NCBI RefSeq assembly: GCF_001420695.1
Contig: NZ_LJJB01000013.1
Location: forward strand, 594,120 to 658,119
Source: Brevibacillus choshinensis
GTDB lineage: Bacteria > Bacillota > Bacilli > Brevibacillales > Brevibacillaceae
DNA length: 64,000 bases
Reading direction: 5' to 3'
The stretch's first letter is position 1. Every line of letters begins with the position of its first letter. Made by a program: the position numbers and the translations under genes. This document shows positions 45,340 through 56,072 of this stretch, piece by piece. The notes under the pieces were generated by a model. The model ran no database searches, was not told the origin of the DNA, and was given only the letters and a program-made list of their open reading frames with translations.

Positions 45340-46073
45340 CTGGAAAAACAGCCCTGGTCACAGGTGCATCCCGCGGAATCGGTCGTGCGATTGCATTGAA
45401 GTTGGCCGAAGCTGGTGCAAATGTCGTGGTGAACTACGCGGGTAGCGAGGCAGCTGCTGCGGAAACCGTAGCTCTCATCAAAGAATTGGGACGCGACGCT
45501 ATCATGGTACGTGCGAATGTCTCCCAAACAGAGGAAGTAGGCGAGATGTTTAAGGCTGCTCTCGATCATTTCGGTGCGATTGATATCCTCGTGAACAACG
45601 CGGGGATTACTCGAGACAATCTTCTGATGCGCATGAAAGAAGACGAATGGGACGACGTCATTGCGACCAACCTCAAGGGTGTGTTCAATTGCCTGAAAGC
45701 TGCTACTCGTCCAATGATGAAACAACGCTCAGGCAAGATTATCAATATTACTTCGGTTGTCGGTGTGCTCGGGAATCCAGGTCAGGCAAACTACGTTGCT
45801 GCAAAAGCAGGTGTCATCGGTTTGACCAAGACTGCAGCGCGTGAGCTGGCTACCCGCGGAATTACCGTGAATGCGGTTGCTCCTGGCTTTATTGATACCG
45901 AGATGACTTCCGTTCTTTCAGATGATGTGAAGTCTAGCATGATGGGGCAAATCCCATTGGGGAGATTGGGGCAGACAGATGATATTGCTTCTGTCGTCCT
46001 GTTCCTGGCTTCAGATGCTGCGAATTACATGACAGGGCAAACGCTCCACGTAGATGGCGGTATGTACATGTAG
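45333..46073 (+). CDS. fabG: 3-oxoacyl-ACP reductase FabG
   Basis: NADPH-dependent reduction of 3-oxoacyl-ACP. The 246-residue SDR has [13 protein letters not shown] (cofactor loop), [10 protein letters not shown], and the catalytic Ser in [10 protein letters not shown] with YVAAKAG (YxxxK). It ends before a 114-base gap to acpP. Confidence 0.96.
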   Translation: MLAGKTALVTGASRGIGRAIALKLAEAGANVVVNYAGSEAAAAETVALIKELGRDAIMVRANVSQTEEVGEMFKAALDHFGAIDILVNNAGITRDNLLMRMKEDEWDDVIATNLKGVFNCLKAATRPMMKQRSGKIINITSVVGVLGNPGQANYVAAKAGVIGLTKTAARELATRGITVNAVAPGFIDTEMTSVLSDDVKSSMMGQIPLGRLGQTDDIASVVLFLASDAANYMTGQTLHVDGGMYM

Positions 46074-46187
46074 TCATAGGTTTGAAAGAGTCTTCCCGAC
46101 CAGATGCAGCGTGGATTTCTCCTCTTATCTATAAACTGGTTTTTTGGAAGCTCATCCACTATAATACGGGAGAGGGGGTGAAGCAAG

Positions 46188-46421
46188 ATGGCAGATACAT
46201 TGGAACGTGTGAAGAAAATCATCGTCGATCGTCTGGGTGTAGATGAGTCCAAGATTACTTTGGAAGCTTCTTTCAAAGAAGACCTGGGCGCTGACTCCCT
46301 GGATGTAGTAGAACTCGTAATGGAACTCGAAGATGAGTTTGATTTAGAGATTTCTGACGAAGATGCTGAAAAGATCACTTCTGTAGGTGAGGTTGTAAAA
46401 TACATAGAATCTCAGAAGTAG
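46188..46421 (+). CDS. acpP: Acyl carrier protein
   Basis: A 77-residue acidic carrier. The phosphopantetheine Ser is in [13 protein letters not shown] near residue 38. Length and sequence are typical. The ATG follows GAGAGGGGGTGAAGCAAG. A hairpin (46434-46465) follows, allowing separate expression from fabF. Confidence 0.98.
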   Translation: MADTLERVKKIIVDRLGVDESKITLEASFKEDLGADSLDVVELVMELEDEFDLEISDEDAEKITSVGEVVKYIESQK

Positions 46422-46433
46422 GTCCATCAGTTG

Positions 46434-46465
46434 GAAGTCCCGTATCGTACGGGACTTCTCCTTCA
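46434..46465 (+). terminator. Hairpin after acpP, possible partial terminator
   Basis: GAAGTCCCGTA, TCG, TACGGGACTTC: a perfect 11-bp stem, followed only by TCCTTCATT, so termination may be partial. Confidence 0.6.
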
Positions 46466-46560
46466 TTACCAAGTGTACATACCTGCAAATGCAAAAATCA
46501 TGACCAGCTAAGTGAAGTAAACAGAAGCAGATTGCTGACTTTTATATAGAGGTGATCGTA

Positions 46561-47802
46561 ATGAAACGAAGAGTGGTGATTACCGGCGTTGGAGTCATCT
46601 CCCCGGTGGGAAATGATGCGCAGACCTTCTGGAACAGTTTGTTGGAAGGGAAATCAGGCATTGATCGCCTGACTGCATTTGACGCTTCGGAGTATCCGAC
46701 GCAGATCGCGGGAGAAGTCAAAGATTTCAACCCTGAGCTGTATATGGATAAAAAAGAAGTTCGACGTACAGACCGATTCGTTCAATTTGGATTAGCTGCT
46801 GCAAAAATGGCGATTGAAGACGCCAAGCTGGAGGTTACAGCTGAAAATGCGGAGCGAGTGGGTGTATACATCGGGTCGGGGATTGGTGGTCTTTCCACGT
46901 GGGAAGAACAGCATACGGTTTTGTTGGAGAAAGGTCCACGCCGCGTCAGTCCTTTCTTTATCCCTATGCTGATCGCAAACATGGCGTCTGGAGCGGTTTC
47001 CATTCAATATGGAGCTAAAGGTCCGACATCTAGTGCGATTACAGCGTGTGCGACAGGTACCAATGCAATCGGCGATGCGTTGCGCTTGATTCAGTTTGAT
47101 CATGCAGACGTGATGATTGCGGGTGGAGCTGAAGCAACGGTACGTCCCATGGCATTCGCGGGCTTCTGTTCGGCCAAAGCGATGTCAACCCGTAATGATG
47201 AGCCACAAAAAGCGAGCCGACCATTTGACGTTGACCGTGATGGATTCGTCATGGGTGAAGGCGCAGGAGTAGTCATTCTGGAAGAACTGGAACATGCGAA
47301 AAAGCGTGGAGCCACAATCATCGCTGAAGTAATTGGGTATGGTATGAGTGCAGACGCGCATCATATCACGTCTCCATCACCTGGTGGCGAAGGTGCAGCT
47401 CGTTGCATGAACAATGCTTTGAAAGACGCTGGCATCGATCCGACTGAGGTCGATTACATCAATGCTCACGGTACATCCACCGATCAAGGTGACATCGCGG
47501 AAACGCAAGCAATCAAATCGGTGTTTGGTGAACATGCCTACAAGCTTGCTGTCAGCTCGACCAAGTCGATGACAGGCCACTTGCTTGGCGCTACAGGCGG
47601 GATTGAAGCGATTGCTTCTGCTTACGCACTGCGTGATCAAATCCTGCCTCCTACAATCAATCTGGAAAATCAGGATCCGGAGTGTGACCTGGACTACGTG
47701 CCGAATCATGCACGAAAAGCGAAAGTGGATGTGGCTGTTTCCAATACCTTTGGATTCGGTGGCCACAACGCTACGGTCATCTTGAAACGATACGAAGCAT
47801 AA
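46561..47802 (+). CDS. fabF: 3-oxoacyl-ACP synthase II FabF
   Basis: Elongating ketosynthase of fatty acid synthesis. The 413-residue protein has the nucleophile Cys in [14 protein letters not shown], the His pair in [12 protein letters not shown] and [12 protein letters not shown], and [13 protein letters not shown] at the end. ATG 46561 follows GAGGTGATCGTA. Here it lies between acpP and rnc, unlike Bacillus subtilis where fabF pairs with fabH elsewhere. Confidence 0.96.
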   Translation: MKRRVVITGVGVISPVGNDAQTFWNSLLEGKSGIDRLTAFDASEYPTQIAGEVKDFNPELYMDKKEVRRTDRFVQFGLAAAKMAIEDAKLEVTAENAERVGVYIGSGIGGLSTWEEQHTVLLEKGPRRVSPFFIPMLIANMASGAVSIQYGAKGPTSSAITACATGTNAIGDALRLIQFDHADVMIAGGAEATVRPMAFAGFCSAKAMSTRNDEPQKASRPFDVDRDGFVMGEGAGVVILEELEHAKKRGATIIAEVIGYGMSADAHHITSPSPGGEGAARCMNNALKDAGIDPTEVDYINAHGTSTDQGDIAETQAIKSVFGEHAYKLAVSSTKSMTGHLLGATGGIEAIASAYALRDQILPPTINLENQDPECDLDYVPNHARKAKVDVAVSNTFGFGGHNATVILKRYEA

Positions 47803-47856
47803 ATGAGTCCTACTGATAGAATGAGTAGGAAGTCTCCTGGAATGGTGGTGAGGGTG

Positions 47857-48543
47857 ATGAATTTTGCACAGCTGCAAGAGAATATAGGCGTACGCTTTCA
47901 TGACGAGAGTGTGCTGCGGCAGGCATTCACCCATTCTTCCTACGTGAACGAGCAACGCGGAAAGCGGATACAAGACAATGAACGGCTGGAGTTTTTAGGT
48001 GATGCTGTCCTTGAATTGACAGTTTCTCAGTTTTTGTATAAAACATTTCCCAAAATGAGTGAAGGGGAAATGACGAAGCTTCGAGCAGCCATTGTTTGTG
48101 AACCGTCTCTGGTGAAGTTTGCTGAGCTGCTGAATTTCGGCGATCTCGTTCTGCTGGGAAAAGGGGAAGAGCTGACGGGTGGACGTCAGCGACCTGCCTT
48201 GCTAGCGGACGTTTTTGAAGCATTTGTAGGCGCCCTTTATTTGGATCAAGGGGTGGATGCAGTATTTACCTTTATGGAGAAATACGTCTATCCTCGGGTA
48301 GATAAGGGAGAGTTTGCCCAGGTAACCGACTTCAAGAGCCAGTTGCAGGAATTTGTTCAACAAGACAATCTGGGAGACATCCAATATCGCATCGTCGAAG
48401 AAAAAGGACCAGCTCATAATCGAGAATTCGTTTCTGAAGTTCTCTTGAACAATCGTTCGCTAGGTGTCGGCTCAGGCCGTTCCAAAAAAGAAGCGGAACA
48501 GCAGGCAGCTGCACGGGCATTGGTCAAGCTGGGAGATAAATAA
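47857..48543 (+). CDS. rnc: Ribonuclease III
   Basis: Double-strand-specific RNase for rRNA and mRNA processing. The catalytic signature [15 protein letters not shown] is near residue 40, and a C-terminal double-stranded RNA-binding domain follows ([11 protein letters not shown] to [17 protein letters not shown]). The start is uncertain: ATG 47857 follows GGTGGTGAGGG; the frame is open to an ATG at 47803 directly behind the fabF stop, which would add 18 residues. Confidence 0.94.
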   Translation: MNFAQLQENIGVRFHDESVLRQAFTHSSYVNEQRGKRIQDNERLEFLGDAVLELTVSQFLYKTFPKMSEGEMTKLRAAIVCEPSLVKFAELLNFGDLVLLGKGEELTGGRQRPALLADVFEAFVGALYLDQGVDAVFTFMEKYVYPRVDKGEFAQVTDFKSQLQEFVQQDNLGDIQYRIVEEKGPAHNREFVSEVLLNNRSLGVGSGRSKKEAEQQAAARALVKLGDK

Positions 48544-48554
48544 GAAGATGCTAA

Positions 48555-48604
48555 AAGGGGGGCTGCACCAACTCTAGCCGAGTGGTGTAGCTTTCTCTTT
48601 TCCT
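48555..48604 (+). terminator. Probable terminator after rnc
   Basis: GGCTGCACC ... GGTGTAGCTTTCTCTTTT. Beyond it, up to smc at 48817, I see no gene. Confidence 0.55.
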
Positions 48605-48816
48605 CCCCGTAATCAAAGGGAAATTACTGCGAGACGTGCTCTTCTATGTTACACTTATGTCGATATGACGAAGCTGATTGTAGTAAGTTCCTGTCCGATA
48701 CAGGGGCTTCTTTTCGAGCCATGTCCGATAGCCGAGATGCTATCAATCTCATAATTCAGAGAGAGGACTTGGTTCAAGCCATATTTCGGATGGGTTGTTA
48801 AGGGAGGACCGTCAGT

Positions 48817-51800
48817 ATGTATTTAAAACGCCTGGAACTGGCAGGATTTAAGTCCTTTGCCGACCGGACGGAACTGGAATTTGTGCCAGGAGTGACAGCG
48901 GTAGTAGGCCCAAATGGAAGCGGAAAGAGTAATGTCTCCGATTCGATCCGTTGGGTATTAGGCGAGCAGAGCGCCAAGTCTCTACGCGGAGCAAAGATGG
49001 AAGATATCATTTTTGCCGGTAGTGACACCCGCAAGCCCGTAAATTTTGCCGAAGTGACGCTCACGTTGGACAATACGGACCGTTCGCTCGATGTGGAGTA
49101 TTCGGAAGTCTCCGTTACCCGCAGAGTGTTTCGCTCCGGCGACAGTGAGTACTACATAAACAACAGATCCTGCCGTCTGAAGGACATCATGGAGCTGTTC
49201 ATGGATACCGGTTTGGGAAAAGAAGCGTATTCGATTATCGGCCAAGGGAAAATCGAAGAAATTCTCAGTACCAAATCAGAAGATCGCCGCGGAATTTTTG
49301 AAGAAGCCGCGGGGATTGTAAAGTACAAGACGCGCAAACGTGAAGCGGAAAAGAAGCTCGATGAAACCGAGCAAAACCTCGTACGTATTCATGACATAGT
49401 TAGTGAAATTACCGAGCAAATCGGTCCCTTGCAGGAGCAAGCTGATACCGCACGCACCTACAAGGAGCTTCATCGCAAGCTGGTCGAACACGAAGTAGCC
49501 TTATATGTACAGCAGATCGAAGTGGCTCATGCCAAATGGGAAGCAGCGACTCAACGTGTTCAAGAGCTACAGGAACAGCTGGTCGGTCAATCGACAGAAG
49601 CATCCAAGCAGGAAGCGGATTTGGAGCAAGCTCGCTTTCACGTCACGCAGATTGACCAATCCATCGAAGAACTGCAGCAAGTTCTGTTGACGGTCAGCGA
49701 AGAGGCGGAAAAGGTAGAAGGTCAGCGCGAGGTTTTGCGAGAGCGTATGCGCAACCTGCATGCCAATCGCCAGCAGACGATGGAACAGATGCACCGGATC
49801 ACCGAGAAGCAGCATGCCCTGGAGACAGAACTTGCGGAAGAGCAAGACCGTGCACAGGAAGCCAACCGACGGATGACGGAAGCCAATTCATCGCTCCAAG
49901 AAGCAGAGGGACAGTTTTTCTCGATGGTGCAGTCGCTGACAGATGATGTGGAACGGTTGAAAGGGGACTATTTCGAAAAACTTAACGAAATGGCCAACCT
50001 GCGTAACGAAATGCGTCATCAGCAGCAATTAGTGCAAACGAGTCAGGCGCGATTGGACCGTCAGCTGTCAGGAAAAGAACAGCTGGATCAAGAAGAACAA
50101 CAACGCTTGGCCAAGCTGACCTCCCTAAAGGAGCAGCTCGAATCGATCGACCAGACGATTCAGGATACAGTCGCAGGCTACAAGGCATTGATGGAGCGAA
50201 ATCGCGAGGGACAAGCCCGTCTGGAGGCCTCGCGCCGCGAGTTACGCCAATGGGAGCAAAAGAAGGAAGCAGCCAAGTCTCGCTTTGATCTCTTAAAAGA
50301 AATGCAGTCGGAGTTCGCTGGCTTCCAGCAAGGTGTAAAAGAAATTTTGAAGGCTCGTGAGCGAGGCTTTGCAGGCATTCACGGAGCCGTAGCGGAACTT
50401 GTCGTGGTACCACAGCAATACGAGACTGCACTGGAAGTAGCACTCGGTGGTGCTCTACAGAACGTTGTCGTAGAAAATGAGGGTGCAGGTCGAGCTGCTA
50501 TCGCCCACCTCAAGAAACACAACGCCGGTCGTGCCACATTTTTGCCATTGGATGTCATTCGACCGCGCCAGCTTCAGTCTGACGACAAGCGTCAGCTGGC
50601 AAAAGAGTCGGGTGTTGTAGGGATCGCGAGTGAGCTGGTAACGTTTGAGGATACGTATCGTCCGATTCTGGAGTCGTTGCTCGGCAATGTGATCGTGACG
50701 GAAACGTTGGAACAGGCCAACCGGGTAGCACGTTCTTTAAGCTACCGCTATCGGGTGGTTACGCTCGAAGGGGACATTGTCAATGCAGGTGGTTCCATGA
50801 CAGGGGGGGCGCTGAAAAAGAACAGTACCAACCTCTTGGGACGCAATCGACAAGCCGAAGAGCTGGAAGTACAAATGAACGAAATCGACCAGGCAATTTC
50901 TGGGCATACTACGCATATGGATCAACTGGCGAAAGAATTGCGCCAAATGGAGCAAGAACAAGAAGCGCTACGTTCTCAGGGTGAGGCTCTGCGCCTGAAG
51001 GAACAGGAAGTAAAAGGCAATCTCCAGCAAACAGAAGCAGAAGGTCGTTCCTTAGGTGAGCGTTCGAAGTTGGTTGAGCAAGACATTGCTGGTTACCGCC
51101 GTGAGATGGAGGACGCTCTGAGCAAGCAAGAAGAGCTGCAAGTGTCTTTGTCTTCCATGGATGCAGATGAAAAGAAGCTAGCAGCACTGATTGCGGCAGC
51201 CGAAGCCAAACGCCAGGAGCAGCTCGAATCCAAGGAAGAGATGAATCAGAAAATCACCAGTCTCAAGGTGCTAAATGCACAGGTCATGCAGGAATACCAG
51301 TCGCGGATCGAACAAACGGAGCGTTTGAACGAACAAAAAGGCACCTTGCAGAAGGAATGGGAAGAGCAAAACGCGACACTTGCCTCCCTCGATGAGCTAG
51401 AAAGAACCAACGAATCGTCTGGTTCCGAGCTGGATCAAAAAATTACCGAAATGCGGCAGGACAAGGATCGCGTAGCCGGGCTGATTCAGGAGCGCCGAAG
51501 CGAACGAGCTACCTTGTTCTACAAGCAGGAGCAGGTCGAGCAGCAAGTCAAAGAGATCCGCAGAGAAGTCAAATCGCTCGAAGAAAAGCTGCATCAGGAA
51601 GAGGTCAAAGTGAACCGCAATGAGGTCGAACTGGATCACTTGTTGAACAAACTCTCCGAAGAATACGAAATGAGCTACGATCTGGCGAAGCAAAAGTACC
51701 CCGCTCGTGGTGAGATATCCGAAGAGGTGCAGATTGTCTCTCGCCTGAAGAAACAGATTGGCGCATTGGGAACCGTGAATTTGGGAGCGATCGAGGAATT

Positions 51801-52389
51801 CGAGCGTCTGTCTGAGCGCCAGCAATTTTTGAGCTCCCAGGAAGCAGATCTGAACGAAGCAAAAGACATGCTCTATCAGGTCATCCAGGAGATGGACACG
51901 GAGATGTCACGCAGGTTCAAAGAGACGTTTGATGCGATATCCGAGCAGTTCCGCGATGTGTTTGTGAAGCTGTTCGGCGGAGGTCGTGCAGATCTTGTGC
52001 TCTCCAATCCGGAAAATCTGTTGGAGACAGGGATCGATATCGTTGCTCAGCCACCAGGGAAGAAGCTGCAAAATCTGGCATTGCTCTCAGGTGGCGAACG
52101 CGCCCTGACAGCGATGGCTCTACTGTTTGCCATCCTGCGCGTCAAGCCTGTGCCGTTCTGCGTTCTAGATGAGGTCGAGGCAGCGCTGGATGAGGCAAAC
52201 GTGAACCGCTTTGCCGAATATATGCACCACTTCAGCAATCAGACCCAGTTTATTTGTGTCACGCACCGCAAAGGAACCATGGAGAGTGCAGATGTGCTCT
52301 ACGGGATCACGATGCAAGAAGGTGGCGTCTCCAAGCTGGTTTCCGTGAAGCTGGAGGAGAGCGACAAATTTATCGAATCTGCTTCGTAA
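48817..52389 (+). CDS. smc: Chromosome segregation ATPase SMC
   Basis: The core of bacterial condensin. At 1190 residues it has the usual length. The N-terminus carries Walker A GPNGSGKSNVSD, the C-terminus the signature LLSGGERALTAMALLFAI and Walker B VPFCVLDEVEAALDEANV. Between them two long coiled coils (about 170-500 and 680-1020) flank a hinge (about 510-680, with GGALQNVVVENE and LEGDIVNAGGSMTGG). ATG 48817 follows GGGAGG. Followed by ftsY as in Bacillus. Confidence 0.98.
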   Translation: MYLKRLELAGFKSFADRTELEFVPGVTAVVGPNGSGKSNVSDSIRWVLGEQSAKSLRGAKMEDIIFAGSDTRKPVNFAEVTLTLDNTDRSLDVEYSEVSVTRRVFRSGDSEYYINNRSCRLKDIMELFMDTGLGKEAYSIIGQGKIEEILSTKSEDRRGIFEEAAGIVKYKTRKREAEKKLDETEQNLVRIHDIVSEITEQIGPLQEQADTARTYKELHRKLVEHEVALYVQQIEVAHAKWEAATQRVQELQEQLVGQSTEASKQEADLEQARFHVTQIDQSIEELQQVLLTVSEEAEKVEGQREVLRERMRNLHANRQQTMEQMHRITEKQHALETELAEEQDRAQEANRRMTEANSSLQEAEGQFFSMVQSLTDDVERLKGDYFEKLNEMANLRNEMRHQQQLVQTSQARLDRQLSGKEQLDQEEQQRLAKLTSLKEQLESIDQTIQDTVAGYKALMERNREGQARLEASRRELRQWEQKKEAAKSRFDLLKEMQSEFAGFQQGVKEILKARERGFAGIHGAVAELVVVPQQYETALEVALGGALQNVVVENEGAGRAAIAHLKKHNAGRATFLPLDVIRPRQLQSDDKRQLAKESGVVGIASELVTFEDTYRPILESLLGNVIVTETLEQANRVARSLSYRYRVVTLEGDIVNAGGSMTGGALKKNSTNLLGRNRQAEELEVQMNEIDQAISGHTTHMDQLAKELRQMEQEQEALRSQGEALRLKEQEVKGNLQQTEAEGRSLGERSKLVEQDIAGYRREMEDALSKQEELQVSLSSMDADEKKLAALIAAAEAKRQEQLESKEEMNQKITSLKVLNAQVMQEYQSRIEQTERLNEQKGTLQKEWEEQNATLASLDELERTNESSGSELDQKITEMRQDKDRVAGLIQERRSERATLFYKQEQVEQQVKEIRREVKSLEEKLHQEEVKVNRNEVELDHLLNKLSEEYEMSYDLAKQKYPARGEISEEVQIVSRLKKQIGALGTVNLGAIEEFERLSERQQFLSSQEADLNEAKDMLYQVIQEMDTEMSRRFKETFDAISEQFRDVFVKLFGGGRADLVLSNPENLLETGIDIVAQPPGKKLQNLALLSGGERALTAMALLFAILRVKPVPFCVLDEVEAALDEANVNRFAEYMHHFSNQTQFICVTHRKGTMESADVLYGITMQEGGVSKLVSVKLEESDKFIESAS

Positions 52390-52431
52390 TCTCTGTGACC
52401 GAACTATTATGACCCGCAAAGGAAGATGACC

Positions 52432-53439
52432 ATGAGCTTTTTCAAGCGTCTACGTGACACGATTGTCCAAAAATCAGAAGAGGTTACCCAGAAGTTTACT
52501 GATGGGCTGGCCAAGACGCGGGATCTTCTCGTTGAGAAAGTCGAGGATCTGGTTCGCCGTTATAAAAAAATCGATGATGATTTCTTTGATGAGCTCGAAG
52601 AAATTTTGATTACCTCCGACGTTGGTGTCAATACCGTGATGGAGCTGATTGATGACCTGCGCACGGAAGTACGTAAGCAAAAAATCGAAAATGCCATCGA
52701 TCTACAGCCGATTCTCTCGGAAAAGCTGGTTGCTCTATTGAAAAACGACGAAGCGTCCGATACTGCGCTCAACGTACAGGACGGACGTCTCAACGTCATC
52801 TTGTTCGTAGGAGTAAACGGTGTAGGGAAAACCACGACAATCGGAAAAATGGCGCACATGTTCAAGCAACAAGGCAAAAAGGTATTGCTGGCAGCGGGCG
52901 ATACGTTCCGTGCCGCAGCAATTGAGCAACTGGAAGTATGGGGAGACCGCGTAGGCGTTGACGTCATCAAACAGCAACAAGGCTCGGACCCAGCAGCCGT
53001 CATTTACGATGCGATCCAGGCTGCAAAGTCACGTCAAGTGGACATCCTCTTGTGTGATACAGCTGGCCGTCTGCAAAACAAGGTCAATCTCATGGAAGAG
53101 CTGGCAAAGGTACACCGTGTTCTGCAACGTGAATTGCCGGGTGCCCCTCATGAAGTATTGCTTGTGCTGGACGCGACGACAGGCCAAAACGCGCTTTCCC
53201 AAGCCAAGACCTTCGGGCAGTCTGCCGGAGTGAGCGGGCTTGTCCTGACCAAGCTGGACGGTACGGCAAAAGGTGGAATCGTCATTGCGATCCGCAACGA
53301 ACTGAACATCCCTGTGAAGTATGTTGGATTGGGCGAGAAGATGGATGATCTGCAGCGTTTTGACCCAGAGCAGTTTGTTCATGCCTTGTTTGCGGGACTC
53401 ATTGCACAAGAAGTAAATGAGGAACAAAAAGAAGCGTAA
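52432..53439 (+). CDS. ftsY: Signal recognition particle receptor FtsY
   Basis: SRP receptor GTPase at the membrane. The 335-residue protein has a short N-terminal domain [20 protein letters not shown], then the NG domain with [14 protein letters not shown] (G1), [12 protein letters not shown] (G3), [10 protein letters not shown] (G4) and GLGEKMDDL. It lacks the long acidic A domain, as is usual in Firmicutes. ATG 52432 is six bases after AAGGAAG. Confidence 0.97.
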   Translation: MSFFKRLRDTIVQKSEEVTQKFTDGLAKTRDLLVEKVEDLVRRYKKIDDDFFDELEEILITSDVGVNTVMELIDDLRTEVRKQKIENAIDLQPILSEKLVALLKNDEASDTALNVQDGRLNVILFVGVNGVGKTTTIGKMAHMFKQQGKKVLLAAGDTFRAAAIEQLEVWGDRVGVDVIKQQQGSDPAAVIYDAIQAAKSRQVDILLCDTAGRLQNKVNLMEELAKVHRVLQRELPGAPHEVLLVLDATTGQNALSQAKTFGQSAGVSGLVLTKLDGTAKGGIVIAIRNELNIPVKYVGLGEKMDDLQRFDPEQFVHALFAGLIAQEVNEEQKEA

Positions 53440-53482
53440 GTAGAGGAATTCTCTCCATAAAAAATGATGTCAATAAAAAACC

Positions 53483-53514
53483 TTGACACTGGGTGTGGAA
53501 TTGGGTACTATAAT
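53483..53514 (+). promoter_or_regulatory. Promoter of the ylxM-ffh operon
   Basis: TTGACA (53483-53488), then TACTAT at 17 bases or TATAAT at 20 bases. The perfect -35 and the overlapping -10 choices indicate a strong vegetative promoter. Confidence 0.7.
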
Positions 53515-53521
53515 CTACGTG

Positions 53522-53544
53522 CTGTAAAGAAAAAGTCTTTACAG
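53522..53544 (+). repeat. Perfect hairpin in the ylxM-ffh leader
   Basis: CTGTAAAGA, loop AAAAG, TCTTTACAG: a 9-bp perfect stem just downstream of the promoter, about 40 bases before ylxM. No T run, so perhaps an mRNA-stabilising or protein-binding hairpin. Confidence 0.55.
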
Positions 53545-53581
53545 TTTGCACCGAGTACCTCATAGCAAAGGATTGGATTCC

Positions 53582-53920
53582 ATGCTGGAAAAAACCAATC
53601 AAGTCAACCTCTTGTTTGATTTCTATGCGCCGCTACTCAAGGGCAAGCAGCGAGAATATCTGGAGCTTTACTATCTGGATGATTTGTCGCTTTCAGAGAT
53701 CGCCGAGATGCATGAGGTCAGCCGACAAGCTGTTTATGATCACATCAAGCGAGCCGAAAAGCAACTGTTCGAATACGATCAGAAGCTCCACCTCGCAGAT
53801 CGACATGAACAACGAATGAACGTGCTGAACCGAATGAAAGAGCTTGTGAACGAGCTTGCGGATAGCGAGGCAAGAGACGAACTGAACACTTTGCTACACC
53901 AACTGTCAGAGATGGATTAG
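53582..53920 (+). CDS. ylxM: YlxM family putative SRP-associated helix-turn-helix protein
   Basis: A 112-residue protein resembling sigma factor region 4 ([21 protein letters not shown] is the helix-turn-helix). YlxM is nearly always encoded beside ffh and in streptococci it associates with SRP. ATG 53582 follows AAAGGA. It is followed by ffh after ten bases. Confidence 0.93.
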   Translation: MLEKTNQVNLLFDFYAPLLKGKQREYLELYYLDDLSLSEIAEMHEVSRQAVYDHIKRAEKQLFEYDQKLHLADRHEQRMNVLNRMKELVNELADSEARDELNTLLHQLSEMD

Positions 53921-53930
53921 GAGGGCTCGC

Positions 53931-55346
53931 ATGGCGTTTGAGAGCTTAGCCAATCGGCTGCAGAACGCGTTTGACAAACTGCGAGGCAGAGGCAAGATTG
54001 ACGAAACCGTCGTCAACGAAGCGATGCGTGAAGTACGACTCGCCCTGTTGGAAGCAGATGTTAACTTTAAAGTAGTAAAAGACTTCGTCGCTCGAGTAAA
54101 GGAGCGCGCAGTTGGTCAGGATGTCATGAAAAGCCTGACACCTGGTCAGATGGTTATCAAGATCGTGAACGAAGAGCTGGTCGAGCTGATGGGCGGCAGT
54201 GTTGCTCAACTAACGATGGCTCACCGACCACCGACTGTCATCATGATGGCAGGTTTGCAGGGGGCCGGTAAAACGACCACGACTGGTAAACTCGCCAAGT
54301 ATTTGCAAAAGCAAAACCGCAAGCCTCTGTTAGTGGCGGGTGACATTTATCGCCCAGCAGCGATCAAGCAGTTGCAGGTTTTGGGGGAACAATTAGGAGT
54401 CCCCGTCTTCACACTCGGTGATCAAGTCAGTCCAGTAGAAATTGCTCGTCAAGCGATTGATCATGCAAAGACAAATCATCTCGACGTCGTTTTGATCGAT
54501 ACGGCAGGTCGCCTGCACATCGATGAAGCGCTGATGGATGAGCTGAAGCAGATTCGCGAGGTAACCAAGCCCGATGAAATCCTGCTCGTCGTCGATGCGA
54601 TGACTGGACAAGATGCTGTCAATGTAGCAGAGAGCTTTAACAGTCAGCTGGAGCTGACCGGTGTGGTTCTCACCAAGCTCGACGGCGATACCCGAGGTGG
54701 TGCAGCGTTATCTGTCAAGGCTGTCACCGGCAAGCCGATCAAGTTTGCGGCAATGGGTGAAAAGCTCGACGCGCTGGAGGCGTTTCATCCGGATCGTATG
54801 GCATCCCGTATCTTGGGTATGGGTGACGTGCTCAGTCTGATTGAAAAGGCACAGGCATCCGTTGATGAAGAGAAGGCGCGCGACATGGAACGCCAAATGC
54901 GTCAAGGTGAATTCTCCTTTGACATGTTCCTGGACTCCATGCAGCAGTTACGTAATCTAGGTCCTTTTGAAGACATTCTCGGCATGCTGCCAGGGATGAA
55001 CAAGATGAAGGACAAAATGAACGTCGATGAGAAGCAGATTGCCCGCGTGGAAGCGATCGCCAAGTCCATGACGAAAGCGGAACGAGCCAATCCTGATCTG
55101 TTGAACGCAAACCGTCGCAAGCGAATTGCAAACGGTAGTGGTACCAGCATTCAGGAAGTGAATCGGTTCATCAAACAATTCGATGAAATGAAGAAGATGA
55201 TGAAGCAGTTCTCTGGTGCCGCAGACAAGATGATGAAGAAGTCCAAGAAAAAAGGTGGACTGGGTCTTCCGTTCATGGGTAAAGGTGGCGGCAAAAACCA
55301 GGGTGGCATGAACTTCCCCTTTAATTTCAAACCGCCGTTCAAATGA
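53931..55346 (+). CDS. ffh: Signal recognition particle protein Ffh
   Basis: The SRP54 GTPase that binds signal sequences with the 4.5S/6S RNA. The 471-residue protein has G1 GLQGAGKTTTTGKL, DTAGRLHIDEAL, TKLDGDTRGG, then the Met-rich M domain (about 300-440, GMLPGMNKMKDKMN, RKRIANGSGTSIQEVN). The C-terminal extension is rich in Lys, Gly and Phe (KSKKKGGLGLPF to FNFKPPFK). Start follows GGAGGG. Confidence 0.98.
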   Translation: MAFESLANRLQNAFDKLRGRGKIDETVVNEAMREVRLALLEADVNFKVVKDFVARVKERAVGQDVMKSLTPGQMVIKIVNEELVELMGGSVAQLTMAHRPPTVIMMAGLQGAGKTTTTGKLAKYLQKQNRKPLLVAGDIYRPAAIKQLQVLGEQLGVPVFTLGDQVSPVEIARQAIDHAKTNHLDVVLIDTAGRLHIDEALMDELKQIREVTKPDEILLVVDAMTGQDAVNVAESFNSQLELTGVVLTKLDGDTRGGAALSVKAVTGKPIKFAAMGEKLDALEAFHPDRMASRILGMGDVLSLIEKAQASVDEEKARDMERQMRQGEFSFDMFLDSMQQLRNLGPFEDILGMLPGMNKMKDKMNVDEKQIARVEAIAKSMTKAERANPDLLNANRRKRIANGSGTSIQEVNRFIKQFDEMKKMMKQFSGAADKMMKKSKKKGGLGLPFMGKGGGKNQGGMNFPFNFKPPFK

Positions 55347-55457
55347 GTTTGCATGATCTCTTCGCGCCGCTGATTCGTCAGATGACGCGATGGTTCAGAT
55401 ATAGTAGCACCAACGCGAAGTGAATGTCGCGTTGATCCATACAGGAGGTGACACAAC

Positions 55458-55730
55458 ATGGCAGTTAAAATCCGTCTGAAGCGTATGGGTTCCAAGAAAG
55501 CTCCTTTCTACCGTGTAGTAGTAGCTGACTCTCGTTCCCCTCGTGATGGCCGTTTCATTGAAGAAATCGGTTACTACAATCCGGTTGCACAACCGGCAGT
55601 GGTGAAAATTGATACCGACAAAGCGGTACAATGGATCCTGAATGGTGCAGCTCCAACTGATACCGTTCGTAACCTTCTCTCCAAAGAAGGCGTAATGGCT
55701 AAAGTACACGAAACCAAATACGGCAAATAA
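55458..55730 (+). CDS. rpsP: 30S ribosomal protein S16
   Basis: A 90-residue ribosomal protein starting [20 protein letters not shown], with [15 protein letters not shown] and [17 protein letters not shown]. Start preceded by AGGAGGTGACACAAC. Same position as in Bacillus. Confidence 0.98.
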   Translation: MAVKIRLKRMGSKKAPFYRVVVADSRSPRDGRFIEEIGYYNPVAQPAVVKIDTDKAVQWILNGAAPTDTVRNLLSKEGVMAKVHETKYGK

Positions 55731-55753
55731 GTCGGTCATCTGGAGGTCTGATG

Positions 55754-55981
55754 ATGAAAGCGCTGGTCGAAACGATCGCAAAAGCTCTCGTCGATCATCC
55801 GAATGAGGTTCGTGTGAACGCAGTGGAAAAAGAACGCACTCTCGTCTTTGAATTGTCGGTCCACCCTGATGATATGGGGAAGATCATTGGCAAGCAAGGA
55901 CGGATTGCGAAAGCACTGCGCACGGTCGTGATGGCGGCATCCGTGGAAACGGACAAGCGCGTCACGGTTGAAATTGTTTGA
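55754..55981 (+). CDS. khpA: KH domain RNA-binding protein KhpA (YlqC)
   Basis: A 75-residue single KH-domain protein that pairs with KhpB/Jag in RNA regulation of growth and division. The GxxG loop is in GKIIGKQGRIAKALR. ATG 55754 is six bases after GGAGGT (ATGATG, so 55751 is also possible). Confidence 0.94.
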   Translation: MKALVETIAKALVDHPNEVRVNAVEKERTLVFELSVHPDDMGKIIGKQGRIAKALRTVVMAASVETDKRVTVEIV

Positions 55982-56072
55982 GTGAAAAGGCTGGGAGAAT
56001 TCCCAGTCTTTTTTCCTGTGAGAGCAATTCTGGACGGTTGGTTCGATCGTTCGTCGAAAGGAGTGGCACTTC

